The notes under the pieces are model-generated. The model ran no database searches. It was given only the letters and a program-made list of their open reading frames with translations, and was not told the DNA's origin. From contig NZ_JAIOTY010000002.1 of the NCBI RefSeq assembly GCF_019931275.1, positions 310,001-374,000 on the forward strand: a stretch of 64,000 nucleotides of DNA, read 5' to 3'. Below are positions 54,663-62,100 of this stretch, piece by piece. The translations under genes and the position numbers were made by a program. Numbering within the stretch: position 1 is the stretch's first letter; every line of letters begins with the position of its first letter. Origin of the DNA: Nitratidesulfovibrio sp. SRB-5. Its GTDB lineage: Bacteria; Desulfobacterota; Desulfovibrionia; Desulfovibrionales; Desulfovibrionaceae.

Positions 54663-55883
54663 ATGAGCGAGGAAATCAAGCGCCTGCTCGAACAGCAGGG
54701 GACGGCCTTCGAGGAGTTCAAGAAGGCCAACGATGAGCGGCTGAAGGCCATGGCCGAAGGCAAGGCCGTCTCGGAACTCGAAGCCAAGGTCGAGAAGGCC
54801 AACGCCGAACTTTCCCGTCTGGGGAAGGAACTGGACGACCTGGCCAAGAAGGCCAACCGCCCCGGTGCGGGCGGCGACGAGGAAGCCCAGCTTCACGCCG
54901 AGCACAAGGCGGCGTGGAACCGCTGGGCGCGCAAGGGTGACGAGACCGGCCTGGCCGAGATCGAGGCCAAGGCCATCAGCGTCGGCACCCCCGCCGATGG
55001 CGGCTACGCGCTGCCGATCGAGCAGGACAAGGAGATCACGCGCCTCCTGCGCGACGAGTCCCCCATGCGCCAGGTGTGCCGCGTCGTGACCATCGGGACC
55101 GAGGAGTACCGCAAGCTGGTGAACCTCGGCGGTACGGCTTCGGGCTGGGTGGGTGAGAAGTCCGCTCGCCCGGAAACCGGCACGCCGACTCTGGCCGAGC
55201 TCAAGCCCGTGATGGGCGAAGTCTACGCCAATCCGGCTGTTACCCAGAAGGCCCTCGACGACCTGTTCTACAACGTCGAGGCCGAATTGGGCGCGGACAT
55301 CGTGACCGAGTTCGCGGAGCAGGAAGGTGCAGCCTTCATCCACGGTGACGGTGCCAACAAGCCCAAGGGGCTTCTGGCCTACCCCCAGAGCGCGGAGCCC
55401 GACGGCGAACGCGACTTCGGCACGCTCCAGTTCCTGACCACGGGCGTTGCCGGTGGCTTCAAGGCCCGCACCGCCGACGTGAACCCTGCCGATGACCTGA
55501 TCGACCTCATCTACACCCTCAAGAAGGGGCACCGGTCCGGCGCCACGTTCATGATGAACGGGAAGACGCAGGCCACGGTGCGGAAGTGGAAGGACGCCGA
55601 GGGCAACTACATCTGGTCGCCGAGCCTCCAGGCTGGCCAGCCCGCCATGCTGCTTGGCTACGGGGTCACCGAGAACGAGGACATGCCCGACATCGGGGCC
55701 GGTGCCATCCCCATCGCCTTCGGCAACTACTGGCGCGGCTTCTGGATCATCGACCGCATCGGCATTCGCAGCCTGCGCGATCCGTTCACCAACAAGCCCT
55801 ACGTGCATTTCTACACCACGAAGCGCGTGGGGAGCATGTTGGCGGATTCCCAGGCCGTGAAGCTCCTGAAGCTGGCCGCGTAA
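54663..55883 (+). CDS. Major capsid protein, HK97 fold
   Basis: A 406-residue protein. The coiled-coil delta/scaffold domain covers about 1-105 (AELSRLGKELDDLAKKA), with cleavage expected near ISVGTPADGGYALP. Mature HK97 fold follows (SAPRPETGTPTLAELK-type region, then NVEAELGADIVTEFAEQEGAAFIHGDG). Builds the head shell. Confidence 0.95.
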   Translation: MSEEIKRLLEQQGTAFEEFKKANDERLKAMAEGKAVSELEAKVEKANAELSRLGKELDDLAKKANRPGAGGDEEAQLHAEHKAAWNRWARKGDETGLAEIEAKAISVGTPADGGYALPIEQDKEITRLLRDESPMRQVCRVVTIGTEEYRKLVNLGGTASGWVGEKSARPETGTPTLAELKPVMGEVYANPAVTQKALDDLFYNVEAELGADIVTEFAEQEGAAFIHGDGANKPKGLLAYPQSAEPDGERDFGTLQFLTTGVAGGFKARTADVNPADDLIDLIYTLKKGHRSGATFMMNGKTQATVRKWKDAEGNYIWSPSLQAGQPAMLLGYGVTENEDMPDIGAGAIPIAFGNYWRGFWIIDRIGIRSLRDPFTNKPYVHFYTTKRVGSMLADSQAVKLLKLAA

Positions 55884-55928
55884 CGGTAAAGGCCGGGGTC
55901 GAGAGGCCCCGGCCGCACAGGAGATCCC

Positions 55929-56108
55929 ATGCAGAAGATCACGCTGAAAGAATCGTTCCGCTACTGGCGCAACGGATGCTGGCCCGAGGACTACCCCGCT
56001 GGTGTCGTGAAGGTGGACGCCGAGGTTGCCGCGCAGGCCAGGGCCGCCGGTGTCGTGGCCGAAGACGCCAAGAACAGCAAGCACGCCGGGGGGCAGGAGC
56101 AGAAATGA
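55929..56108 (+). CDS. Small head-module protein
   Basis: A 59-residue frame (MQKITLKESFRYWRNGCWPE at the start) between the capsid and head-tail connector genes; its TGA overlaps the next ATG. Small proteins at this place often decorate the head or neck; not recognised. Confidence 0.65.
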   Translation: MQKITLKESFRYWRNGCWPEDYPAGVVKVDAEVAAQARAAGVVAEDAKNSKHAGGQEQK

Positions 56109-56689
56109 TCATCCGCCGTGTCGCCGCTCCCCGCATCGAGCCCGTCACCCTTGGCGAGGCCAAGGCCCATTGCCGGGTAGAGGTCTCCGAGGATGACGCG
56201 CTGTTGACCGCGCTCATCGTCGCGGTGCGGGAGCAGGGCGAGACGCTGACCGGGCAGGTCTTCGTGGACTCGCTCTGGACGATCACCATGCCCGGCCCGC
56301 TGGTGGGCCCGGTGCTCCTGCCTCTTGCTCCCGTGCGTGAGGTGGAGGCCGTGACCGTGGACGGGGCGGAGGTGGACCGGGGGCTCTATTCCCTAGTCCC
56401 CTCCGGTCTGTCCCCGCAGGAGCATCCCGTGCGGGGGACGTTCACGCCACTGCCGGGCTTTCCCGATGGGGCCGAGGTGACGGTACGCGTGAAAGCGGGC
56501 TGGCCGGTGGAAGGAGATGAGGAGAACGCTCGGGCCACGACGCCCCACGCAATCCGGCAGTGGATGCTGGTGCGCATCGGTGGGCTGTATGCCCAGCGCG
56601 AAACCTTCATTACCGGGACGCTGGTGACCCGCATGACCCGCGACTTCGTGGACTGCCTACTCGACCCCTACGTGATGGTGGGAGCCTGA
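56105..56689 (+). CDS. Head-tail connector protein (gp6-like)
   Basis: A 194-residue protein with EPVTLGEAKAHCRVEVSEDDALLTALIVAVREQGE at the N-terminus, the hallmark of the gp6-like/phage_gp6 connector family. It forms a ring under the portal. Confidence 0.9.
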   Translation: MIIRRVAAPRIEPVTLGEAKAHCRVEVSEDDALLTALIVAVREQGETLTGQVFVDSLWTITMPGPLVGPVLLPLAPVREVEAVTVDGAEVDRGLYSLVPSGLSPQEHPVRGTFTPLPGFPDGAEVTVRVKAGWPVEGDEENARATTPHAIRQWMLVRIGGLYAQRETFITGTLVTRMTRDFVDCLLDPYVMVGA

Positions 56690-56691
56690 TC

Positions 56692-57006
56692 ATGCGCGCC
56701 GGACTGCTGCGTCATCGCATCACGCTCCAGGCCCCTATGCACCAGCCGGGGGAATGGGGCGGGGCGGACGCCACGGAATGGCAGGACGTGGCCACCGTGT
56801 GGGCTGCTGTGGAGCCGATTGCCGGGCGTGAGTTCTTTGCGGCGGCGCAGGCGCAATCCGAGGTGACGCACCGGGTGCGCATCCGGTGCCGGAGCGGCGT
56901 GCGGGCCGACATGCGGGTGTCGTTCGGCGGGCGGGTGCTGACCATCGACGCGGTGCTGCCCCTTGATGGGGGTGAGATGCACCTGATGTGCAAGGAGATG
57001 AACTGA
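56692..57006 (+). CDS. Head closure / head-tail adaptor protein (SPP1 gp16-like)
   Basis: A 104-residue protein. Pattern MRAGLLRHRITLQAPMHQPG, VATVWAAVEPIAGREFFAAAQAQSEVTHRVRIR is the usual head-tail adaptor family. TGATG overlap with the next gene. Confidence 0.9.
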   Translation: MRAGLLRHRITLQAPMHQPGEWGGADATEWQDVATVWAAVEPIAGREFFAAAQAQSEVTHRVRIRCRSGVRADMRVSFGGRVLTIDAVLPLDGGEMHLMCKEMN

Positions 57007-57404
57007 TGCCGCTCATTCCCGTGAGCTCCGTGACCGTGGACATCCCGGACGAGGCCGTGGCCGAGCAGGTGCGCGCGATGCTCGATCCCGAGCTTGCGAT
57101 GCTTGCGGAACTCATCGCGTCCGACGCCCGAAACACGGCGGCATTCGCCGACAAGACCGGGAAACTGCGCAAGTCGATCAAGGCCCAGAAGTCCAAGTTC
57201 GAGGGGGGCGGCTACATCGTTGTCGCCCGCGCGCCGCATGCGCACCTCGTGGAGTTCGGACACGCCATGATCGACGCGAACGGCCGGACCGTGGGGCATG
57301 TCCCGGCGCATCCCTTCCTGCGCCCGGCGCGGGACAGGCGTGTGCGGGCCGCCCTGCATGAGATTCAGGCCCGACTCGGGGGTGCCTACGATGAGCGGGG
57401 TTGA
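57006..57404 (+). CDS. Tail-component protein, HK97 gp10 family
   Basis: A 132-residue protein with ADKTGKLRKSIKAQK and HAHLVEFGHAM...VPAHPFLRPARD, typical of the HK97 gp10 neck/tail completion family. Confidence 0.9.
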   Translation: MPLIPVSSVTVDIPDEAVAEQVRAMLDPELAMLAELIASDARNTAAFADKTGKLRKSIKAQKSKFEGGGYIVVARAPHAHLVEFGHAMIDANGRTVGHVPAHPFLRPARDRRVRAALHEIQARLGGAYDERG

Positions 57405-57759
57405 TTTCGAGCAGGTGATGCAGGCCGCCCTTGCGGCGGATGCGGGCGTGGCCGGGATCGTGTCCCGGCGCATCTTCCCGCTGTCCGCGCCCAAGGGCGC
57501 GCCGCTGCCGTTCATCACCTACCAGCGGGTGAGCGGAGCCCCGGAGGCGGTTCTGGATGGGGACGCGCCGTGCGAGCGCATCAGCATCCAGATTGACGCC
57601 TGGGCCAAGACCTATCCCGAGGCAAAGCGGCTGGCGAAGGCGGTGCGCGGCGTGATGACCGGTGCCGAGTTTGCCGCCGAACTGGACGAGGATCGCGACC
57701 TCTCGGACGAGGAGGCGCGTGTTTGCCGTGTTTCCATGGACTTCATCGTGTGGGCGTAG
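57391..57759 (+). CDS. Tail completion protein, DUF3168 family
   Basis: A 122-residue protein (FEQVMQAALAADAGVAGIVS, then LPFITYQRVSGAPE), the common DUF3168 tail terminator-like protein. Overlaps the gp10-like gene by 14 bp. Confidence 0.88.
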   Translation: MSGVDFEQVMQAALAADAGVAGIVSRRIFPLSAPKGAPLPFITYQRVSGAPEAVLDGDAPCERISIQIDAWAKTYPEAKRLAKAVRGVMTGAEFAAELDEDRDLSDEEARVCRVSMDFIVWA

Positions 57760-57774
57760 CCCGGAGGATTCACC

Positions 57775-58194
57775 ATGGCCAAGAAGTACACGCTGTCGAA
57801 GGGCTCCGTGCTCAAGCTGGGGGACGGTGCCGAACCGGAGGTGTTCACCACCCTGCCCGGCCTGACCAAGCTCTCCATCGACGGCATCTCCAAAGACGAC
57901 ATCGACGTGACCGACCTTGAGTCGGACGGCAAGGAGTATGCGCCGGGTCTGGCCGATTACGGCTCGTTCAGCGCCGAGGGTATCTGGGACGACACCAACG
58001 CCCAACATCTGGCCCTGCTCGACCTGCTGGGTAGCGGCGAAGTGCAGAACTGGCAGGTGGTCACGTCGGCCGGAACCAAGTGGGGTTTCTCTGGCTACGT
58101 GAAGTCGCTGCCCCTTAACTGGGAAACCAACAACGTGCAGCGGTTCTCCCTGACCATCAAGGTTTCCGGCAAGGTGACGCGCCTTGCCGCCTAA
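57775..58194 (+). CDS. Major tail tube protein
   Basis: A 139-residue protein (MAKKYTLSKGSVLKLGDG...). DVTDLESDGKEYAPGLADYGSFSAEG and a beta-rich remainder fit lambda gpV-like tube subunits without the extra Ig domain. Confidence 0.88.
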   Translation: MAKKYTLSKGSVLKLGDGAEPEVFTTLPGLTKLSIDGISKDDIDVTDLESDGKEYAPGLADYGSFSAEGIWDDTNAQHLALLDLLGSGEVQNWQVVTSAGTKWGFSGYVKSLPLNWETNNVQRFSLTIKVSGKVTRLAA

Positions 58195-58204
58195 GGAGCA
58201 GATC

Positions 58205-58552
58205 ATGGGCCTGACGAGAGATGACATCCTGAAAGCGCAGGACTTGCCCACGGCCGTCGTGGATGTGCCGGAGTGGGGCGGACAGGTGACGCTGCGCGGG
58301 TTCAGCGCAGCCGCCCGCGACAACCTCGCCAAGCGCGGGACCGACGACACCGGCGGCGTGGAGATCAGTAACGCCGAGTTCCTCGCGCTTTGCCTGGTGG
58401 ATGACGAGGGCGTGCCGCTGTTCGCGCCCGAGGACGCGGACACGACCCTTGGCCGCAAGAACCCCGAAGTGATCGACCGGCTGTTGCAGGAAGCCATCCG
58501 GCTCAACGGCCTGCATGCCGGAGCCGTGGAGGAGGCCGAAAAAAACTCCTAG
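58205..58552 (+). CDS. Tail assembly chaperone (G product)
   Basis: A 115-residue protein (MGLTRDDILKAQDLPTAVVD at the start) in the lambda gpG position between the tail tube and tape measure genes. Its end carries a slippery A AAA AAC just before the stop, giving a longer GT-type product through 58740. Confidence 0.88.
   Translation: MGLTRDDILKAQDLPTAVVDVPEWGGQVTLRGFSAAARDNLAKRGTDDTGGVEISNAEFLALCLVDDEGVPLFAPEDADTTLGRKNPEVIDRLLQEAIRLNGLHAGAVEEAEKNS
58540..58546 (+). promoter_or_regulatory. -1 ribosomal frameshift site (A AAA AAC)
   Basis: The heptamer A AAA AAC stands in exact X-XXY-YYZ phase with the chaperone frame, one codon (TCC) before its TAG. A downstream stem could stimulate the shift, but I do not see a convincing one in the first 30 nt. 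Confidence 0.85.
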
Positions 58553-58740
58553 CGCGCGGGGAGAGGGCATTCGCCTTCTCCCTTGCGCTCGAACTGGGGA
58601 TGACGGTCGGTGAAATGCTGCGGCGCATGAGTAGCGCCGAGTTCACCGAATGGATGGCGTTCTGCGCCATTCGGCGGCGTCGGGAAGAGACCGGCTTCGC
58701 CAACGACGACGAAGCGATCGAGAAGCTGTTCTCGGAATGA
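58546..58740 (+). CDS. Frameshift extension of tail assembly chaperone (T part)
   Basis: After a -1 shift the frame reads LLARGERAFAFSLALELGMT, then MLRRMSSAEFTEWMAFCAIRRR to a TGA, adding 64 residues for a 178-residue fusion. The T part's pattern (MLRRMSSAEFTEWMAF) is the common tail-chaperone C-terminal domain. It has no RBS of its own. Confidence 0.85.
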   Translation, partial: LLARGERAFAFSLALELGMTVGEMLRRMSSAEFTEWMAFCAIRRRREETGFANDDEAIEKLFSE

Positions 58741-58791
58741 CCCCGGCCAGTGCCGGGCCTGATCACTGACAAGCAAATAGGGTGCTGGTGG

Positions 58792-58831
58792 AAATGAAAG
58801 GGGGCCGGGATGGCCCGGCCCCCTTTCATTT
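58792..58831. terminator. Perfect 18-bp bidirectional hairpin after the tail chaperone
   Basis: Stem 58792-58809 with 58814-58831, loop ATGG, AAA and TTT at the ends. It sits between the rightward tail genes and the convergent Abi gene, and would stop read-through either way. If strong on the plus strand it should block the late transcript before the tape measure gene, unless antitermination acts. Confidence 0.75.
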
Positions 58832-58835
58832 AGGG

Positions 58836-59804
58836 CTACTGAAATTTTTCTAAAGGAAACTCTTCGTCGTTTTCAAATCCCATCACTTTTAAATTGCAAT
58901 TTGGGAGGCGTGGCATCGTTTTGAAATTATCTGCAACACAAGTTATCCATTGGGAATTTACACCTATTTTACGAACGAGAAACCAGGTTATAGCGATTAT
59001 TCCTAGTGCTCTTGTAAGAGCTTTATCTCCTAGGGATAGTGTTTTGAAATAGTCATCAGCAGGAGTAAGTAGCGGGCTGTGTGTGGATTGATTCCATATT
59101 CTGGTGTGGTGCGCGCATCTATTTCTTATGGTGTTCAGTTCTCTTAGCCAGTTATTGAGAATGTTTGGTCGTAACGAAGGGTCTATTCTTTGGCATATTC
59201 TATTTTGATACCGAGCTAGAAGCATTGAAAAATATTTAGACATTATTCCAAAATCCCAAGCCTCTATAGCTACCCATATTGGGATGGCTTTCCCAGATTC
59301 TTTATGCCAAATTATGTGGTCTTCTCTGCATCTTTCTATATTGTCTTGATGCTTGGATTTCCAATTGTTCCATGCCGTATTGCGTAGGAATTTTTGATTA
59401 ATAAAAGTGTGATCATCATATGCAGTAGGGCTATGATACCCCATTTCGTGGGCGATTACAGATCGAAGGTGTATTTCTATGCGTTCAATCGCATCAAGCA
59501 TGAGTAAGCGAAGCCGTTTGTCGAATAAATAAAGACAGAAAACCTTATTAAAGGTAGTCCCCGGCAAAAATTCTTCTGATCTCTTCATAACCTTTGAGCC
59601 GGGCATTGAAGGAATGAATTTTCCGTCAGGGCCTTTCTCGAAGGCGCGACATGGATGCCAAAAACCGCTCAAGCGATAATAACCGACTTGGGCGATCTTT
59701 CGCTCAGCGCGGGCACGGTCCTCAATGAGCATTCCACGTGACTCAATGAGGTCGACTAGTTCTGGGTACGTTTTGAACGGCTTGGGCGGGGAGAGTGGGG
59801 GCAT
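58836..59804 (-). CDS. Abi_2 family abortive-infection protein (AbiD/F-like)
   Basis: From MPPLSPPKPFKTYPELVDLI the protein has 322 residues. KTYPELVDLIESRGMLIEDRARAERKIAQVGYYRLSGFW is the Abi_2 N-terminal signature. A HEPN-like R-x4-H motif appears in NTIRNRCAHHTRIWN, suggesting RNase activity as in other Abi/HEPN toxins. AT-rich, with its own promoter, so it is probably expressed in the lysogen. It lies reversed inside the tail operon. Confidence 0.9.
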   Translation of the reverse strand: MPPLSPPKPFKTYPELVDLIESRGMLIEDRARAERKIAQVGYYRLSGFWHPCRAFEKGPDGKFIPSMPGSKVMKRSEEFLPGTTFNKVFCLYLFDKRLRLLMLDAIERIEIHLRSVIAHEMGYHSPTAYDDHTFINQKFLRNTAWNNWKSKHQDNIERCREDHIIWHKESGKAIPIWVAIEAWDFGIMSKYFSMLLARYQNRICQRIDPSLRPNILNNWLRELNTIRNRCAHHTRIWNQSTHSPLLTPADDYFKTLSLGDKALTRALGIIAITWFLVRKIGVNSQWITCVADNFKTMPRLPNCNLKVMGFENDEEFPLEKFQ

Positions 59805-59871
59805 AAAAATAAGAGGGCCCGCTCTTGAAGAAGAACAAGTCTTCCACAGAGGAACGGGCACGATTGGAGTG

Positions 59872-59900
59872 TATTTATTCTCGAAAGTATTGCCTGTCAA
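59872..59900 (-). promoter_or_regulatory. Promoter of the Abi_2 gene
   Basis: On the minus strand TTGACA (59900-59895), a 17-nt spacer and TAAATA (59877-59872). It leads to a start about 60 nt before the Abi ATG. The apparent TTG start of a longer frame is this -35 box, so the extension is not coding. Confidence 0.6.
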
Positions 59901-60030
59901 TAGGCAAGGGAGAAATACGACGGCGCATAACTCTGTCTATGGCAAAGCCTTATCGAATGCAAGGTGTTAGCAATTATAGAAATGGTGGCAAAAGTAGATT
60001 TTTTGGCGATGCCCCGAAAGGTAACCCCAA

Positions 60031-60048
60031 AGCCCCCTTGCGGGGGCT
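60031..60048 (-). terminator. Terminator downstream of the antirepressor
   Basis: AGCCCCC-TTGC-GGGGGCT, 22 bp past the antirepressor stop; on the minus strand TTTGGGG follows. Separates the antirepressor/HIRAN genes from the Abi gene. Confidence 0.6.
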
Positions 60049-60070
60049 CCGGTTAGTGATTTCTGGGGGG

Positions 60071-60955
60071 CTACCGAATCGCCGCCAACCCCTCCATGAG
60101 GCGGGCGGTGAGGTAGAGGTTGTCGGCTCCGACCTCCATGGCGTGGACGCCACGCGAGGCAAAGGTTGTGAGCGAATCGTGGACACGCTCACGGACCTGA
60201 TAGCCGGGTATGGAGGTGGCGAACCGGGGTTCAAGGACGCTGTACACCTCGCGGGCCAACAGGCTTCCTTCGGTGTTCAGCATGCGTGCCCTGGAGCAGG
60301 TTTCGCCCATGAAGTCGAGGCAGGCGTGGGTATGCGCCCTGAGCCGGGCACGCAGATCGTCGGGGACGGCGGGCAGGGCCGGGGCTGCGGCAGGCAGCAC
60401 GACGGGTGCCGCCTGTATGGCGTCGATGCGGGCCTGCACCCACCCGATGGCGCGCTGGACCGTCTCCGGGGTCATTTCCTCGACCGAGGAAACGCCCATG
60501 GCCGCGTTGACCAGCCGGAACGCAGCGCCATAGCCGAGCGGGGCCATGCTGACCCACATGCGCACAAGGTCCACGAGCGGACGGCGGTCGGCCTTGGTGG
60601 CAAGGCGTGGGGCGACGGGCTGACGGGCCTCGGCCTCGCCGAGGGTTTCGAGCACGTCGAGAACCCATGCGCGGAACGCCTTGGCCACCGGGGTGCGGGC
60701 GAACATGGCGAGGAGGTGGCAACCGCGCAGGGAGAAAATGCGGGTCTCCTGCGGACCGCCCGGCGTGGGCAGGGTGACCATCGCCGTCATGGAGTCGGTG
60801 AACTCGTCGGCGTGTTGGCGGTACAGCTTGGCCACTGATAGGTCTGGATTCTTGTAGTCCATGGCCAAACCGATTTGGTTTGACCTTAACCACGGCTGAC
60901 CGTTTAGGTCGATGACATCAAATCGGTGGGACTGGAAGACGAGGGAAGTAGACAT
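60071..60955 (-). CDS. BRO-N domain phage antirepressor
   Basis: A 294-residue protein, AGGAGGCCCAC before the ATG. The BRO-N domain (about 1-105) reads FDVIDLNGQPWLRSNQIGLAMDY and SLRGCHLLAMFARTPVAKAFRAWVLDVLE. The helical C-terminal part (RARMLNTEGSLLAREVY) is of unknown role. Such proteins counter repressors; here it could act on the prophage's own CI or on another phage's. Confidence 0.88.
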   Translation of the reverse strand: MSTSLVFQSHRFDVIDLNGQPWLRSNQIGLAMDYKNPDLSVAKLYRQHADEFTDSMTAMVTLPTPGGPQETRIFSLRGCHLLAMFARTPVAKAFRAWVLDVLETLGEAEARQPVAPRLATKADRRPLVDLVRMWVSMAPLGYGAAFRLVNAAMGVSSVEEMTPETVQRAIGWVQARIDAIQAAPVVLPAAAPALPAVPDDLRARLRAHTHACLDFMGETCSRARMLNTEGSLLAREVYSVLEPRFATSIPGYQVRERVHDSLTTFASRGVHAMEVGADNLYLTARLMEGLAAIR

Positions 60956-61206
60956 GTGGGCCTCCTGTGGAACTTTTCAGGTTCACGGAGGCAACTCCCG
61001 GCGTGGGAATTGCCGGGTGCTGAAAACAGCCACAGGAGCTGCGAGCTAGTTTCCCTTTCGGGTATTGTATTTCGCCCACACCCGGCAAATGAATGCAATT
61101 ATGCCCAGACGTTGGGCAAAAGAAAAGGCCAATCTGTCGGGTGGCGGGTCCGCCTGTGGGTGTTTTCAGCACCGTGCGGACAACACGCCATGAAATGCGG
61201 TGGATG

Positions 61207-61995
61207 TCAAGGCTGGCAGAAGACGGCTGCCACGGTGACATGGGGTGGCTTGTCCTCGTCCTCGTTGGGCTCAACGTCGGAAACAAAGGCATAGCAGGTG
61301 GCCCCATTTCCCTCGTGCTTCGCGTAAACGCGGGCATCAGCCTTGGAAAGCTTTCCGAATTCTTCCCAATCGCGGGCTACAGTATATTCTCCGTCTGCAT
61401 CGCCCGATGTGATATCAACCCTGTCGCCGGGTTCGAGGCTTTGCGCTACTTCAACGCGGTCCCGTCCCCGAATGCCGCAAATCTTGAATTGTTCTGCGGG
61501 AGTGTTCGGGGGCTGCGTCAGCAGCATATCTATCTTGGCCCCGTATGGCTTCCCTTCCCCGCCATACAGGGCAGAGAGCTTGGCCATCGCTCCCCACCCA
61601 TGGCGCATCCAGTCGGCAATCATTGCAGCTTGCCCTTTGGGAATGTAGCCGATCTGCCCCATACCGGCCATGACGCGCAGCGCGTTGGGGTCATGCGGGT
61701 TGTCCGGCTCAGGAATGATATCCACTGCTTCCCATTGCCGCATGTGGCGCAGGATGTTCTGGCGTCCCACTCCATCGTTGTTGACATGAGTCACGCCAGC
61801 AACAGGCAGGTCGGGAATGCCCAAGTGCACATCGTTCCGTTTGTTCCAGTCATTCCATTTTATTTCTGGACGGTTGAAAACTTCGGCAGGTGCAGTCCCT
61901 TCCTGCACGCTCGGTTCTTGCGCTGCTGTCGCCGTGTCTGCTGGCGGCTGTGCAGGGTCTTTCCTCTTGCCGAAAAGCCAGTCGAACAAACCCAT
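61207..61995 (-). CDS. HIRAN-domain protein
   Basis: The start MGLFDWLFGKRKDPAQP follows AAAGGAGGTCTGT; 262 residues. A short basic N-terminus and linker precede a HIRAN domain (about 65-150), with VTHVNNDGVGRQNILRHM, IPEPDNPHDPNALRV and GQIGYIPKGQAAMI. The C-terminal 100 residues are not recognised. HIRAN binds DNA 3' ends in SNF2-type repair factors; stand-alone versions occur in mobile elements. It lies 251 bp upstream of the antirepressor gene. Confidence 0.85.
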   Translation of the reverse strand: MGLFDWLFGKRKDPAQPPADTATAAQEPSVQEGTAPAEVFNRPEIKWNDWNKRNDVHLGIPDLPVAGVTHVNNDGVGRQNILRHMRQWEAVDIIPEPDNPHDPNALRVMAGMGQIGYIPKGQAAMIADWMRHGWGAMAKLSALYGGEGKPYGAKIDMLLTQPPNTPAEQFKICGIRGRDRVEVAQSLEPGDRVDITSGDADGEYTVARDWEEFGKLSKADARVYAKHEGNGATCYAFVSDVEPNEDEDKPPHVTVAAVFCQP

Positions 61996-62100
61996 ACAGA
62001 CCTCCTTTTTGTCCGCCGTTACCAAAAGATGAGCGGCGTCTCAACGACGAACGGAAGAAAAGAACCTCCACCAGCGCCCTGAATACCGAACGAGGAATTC

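Noticed and set aside
59805-59900. N-terminal extension of the Abi_2 protein from TTG
   Set aside because: The TTG is the -35 box of a good promoter, and the conserved Abi_2 start lies after the ATG at 59804.
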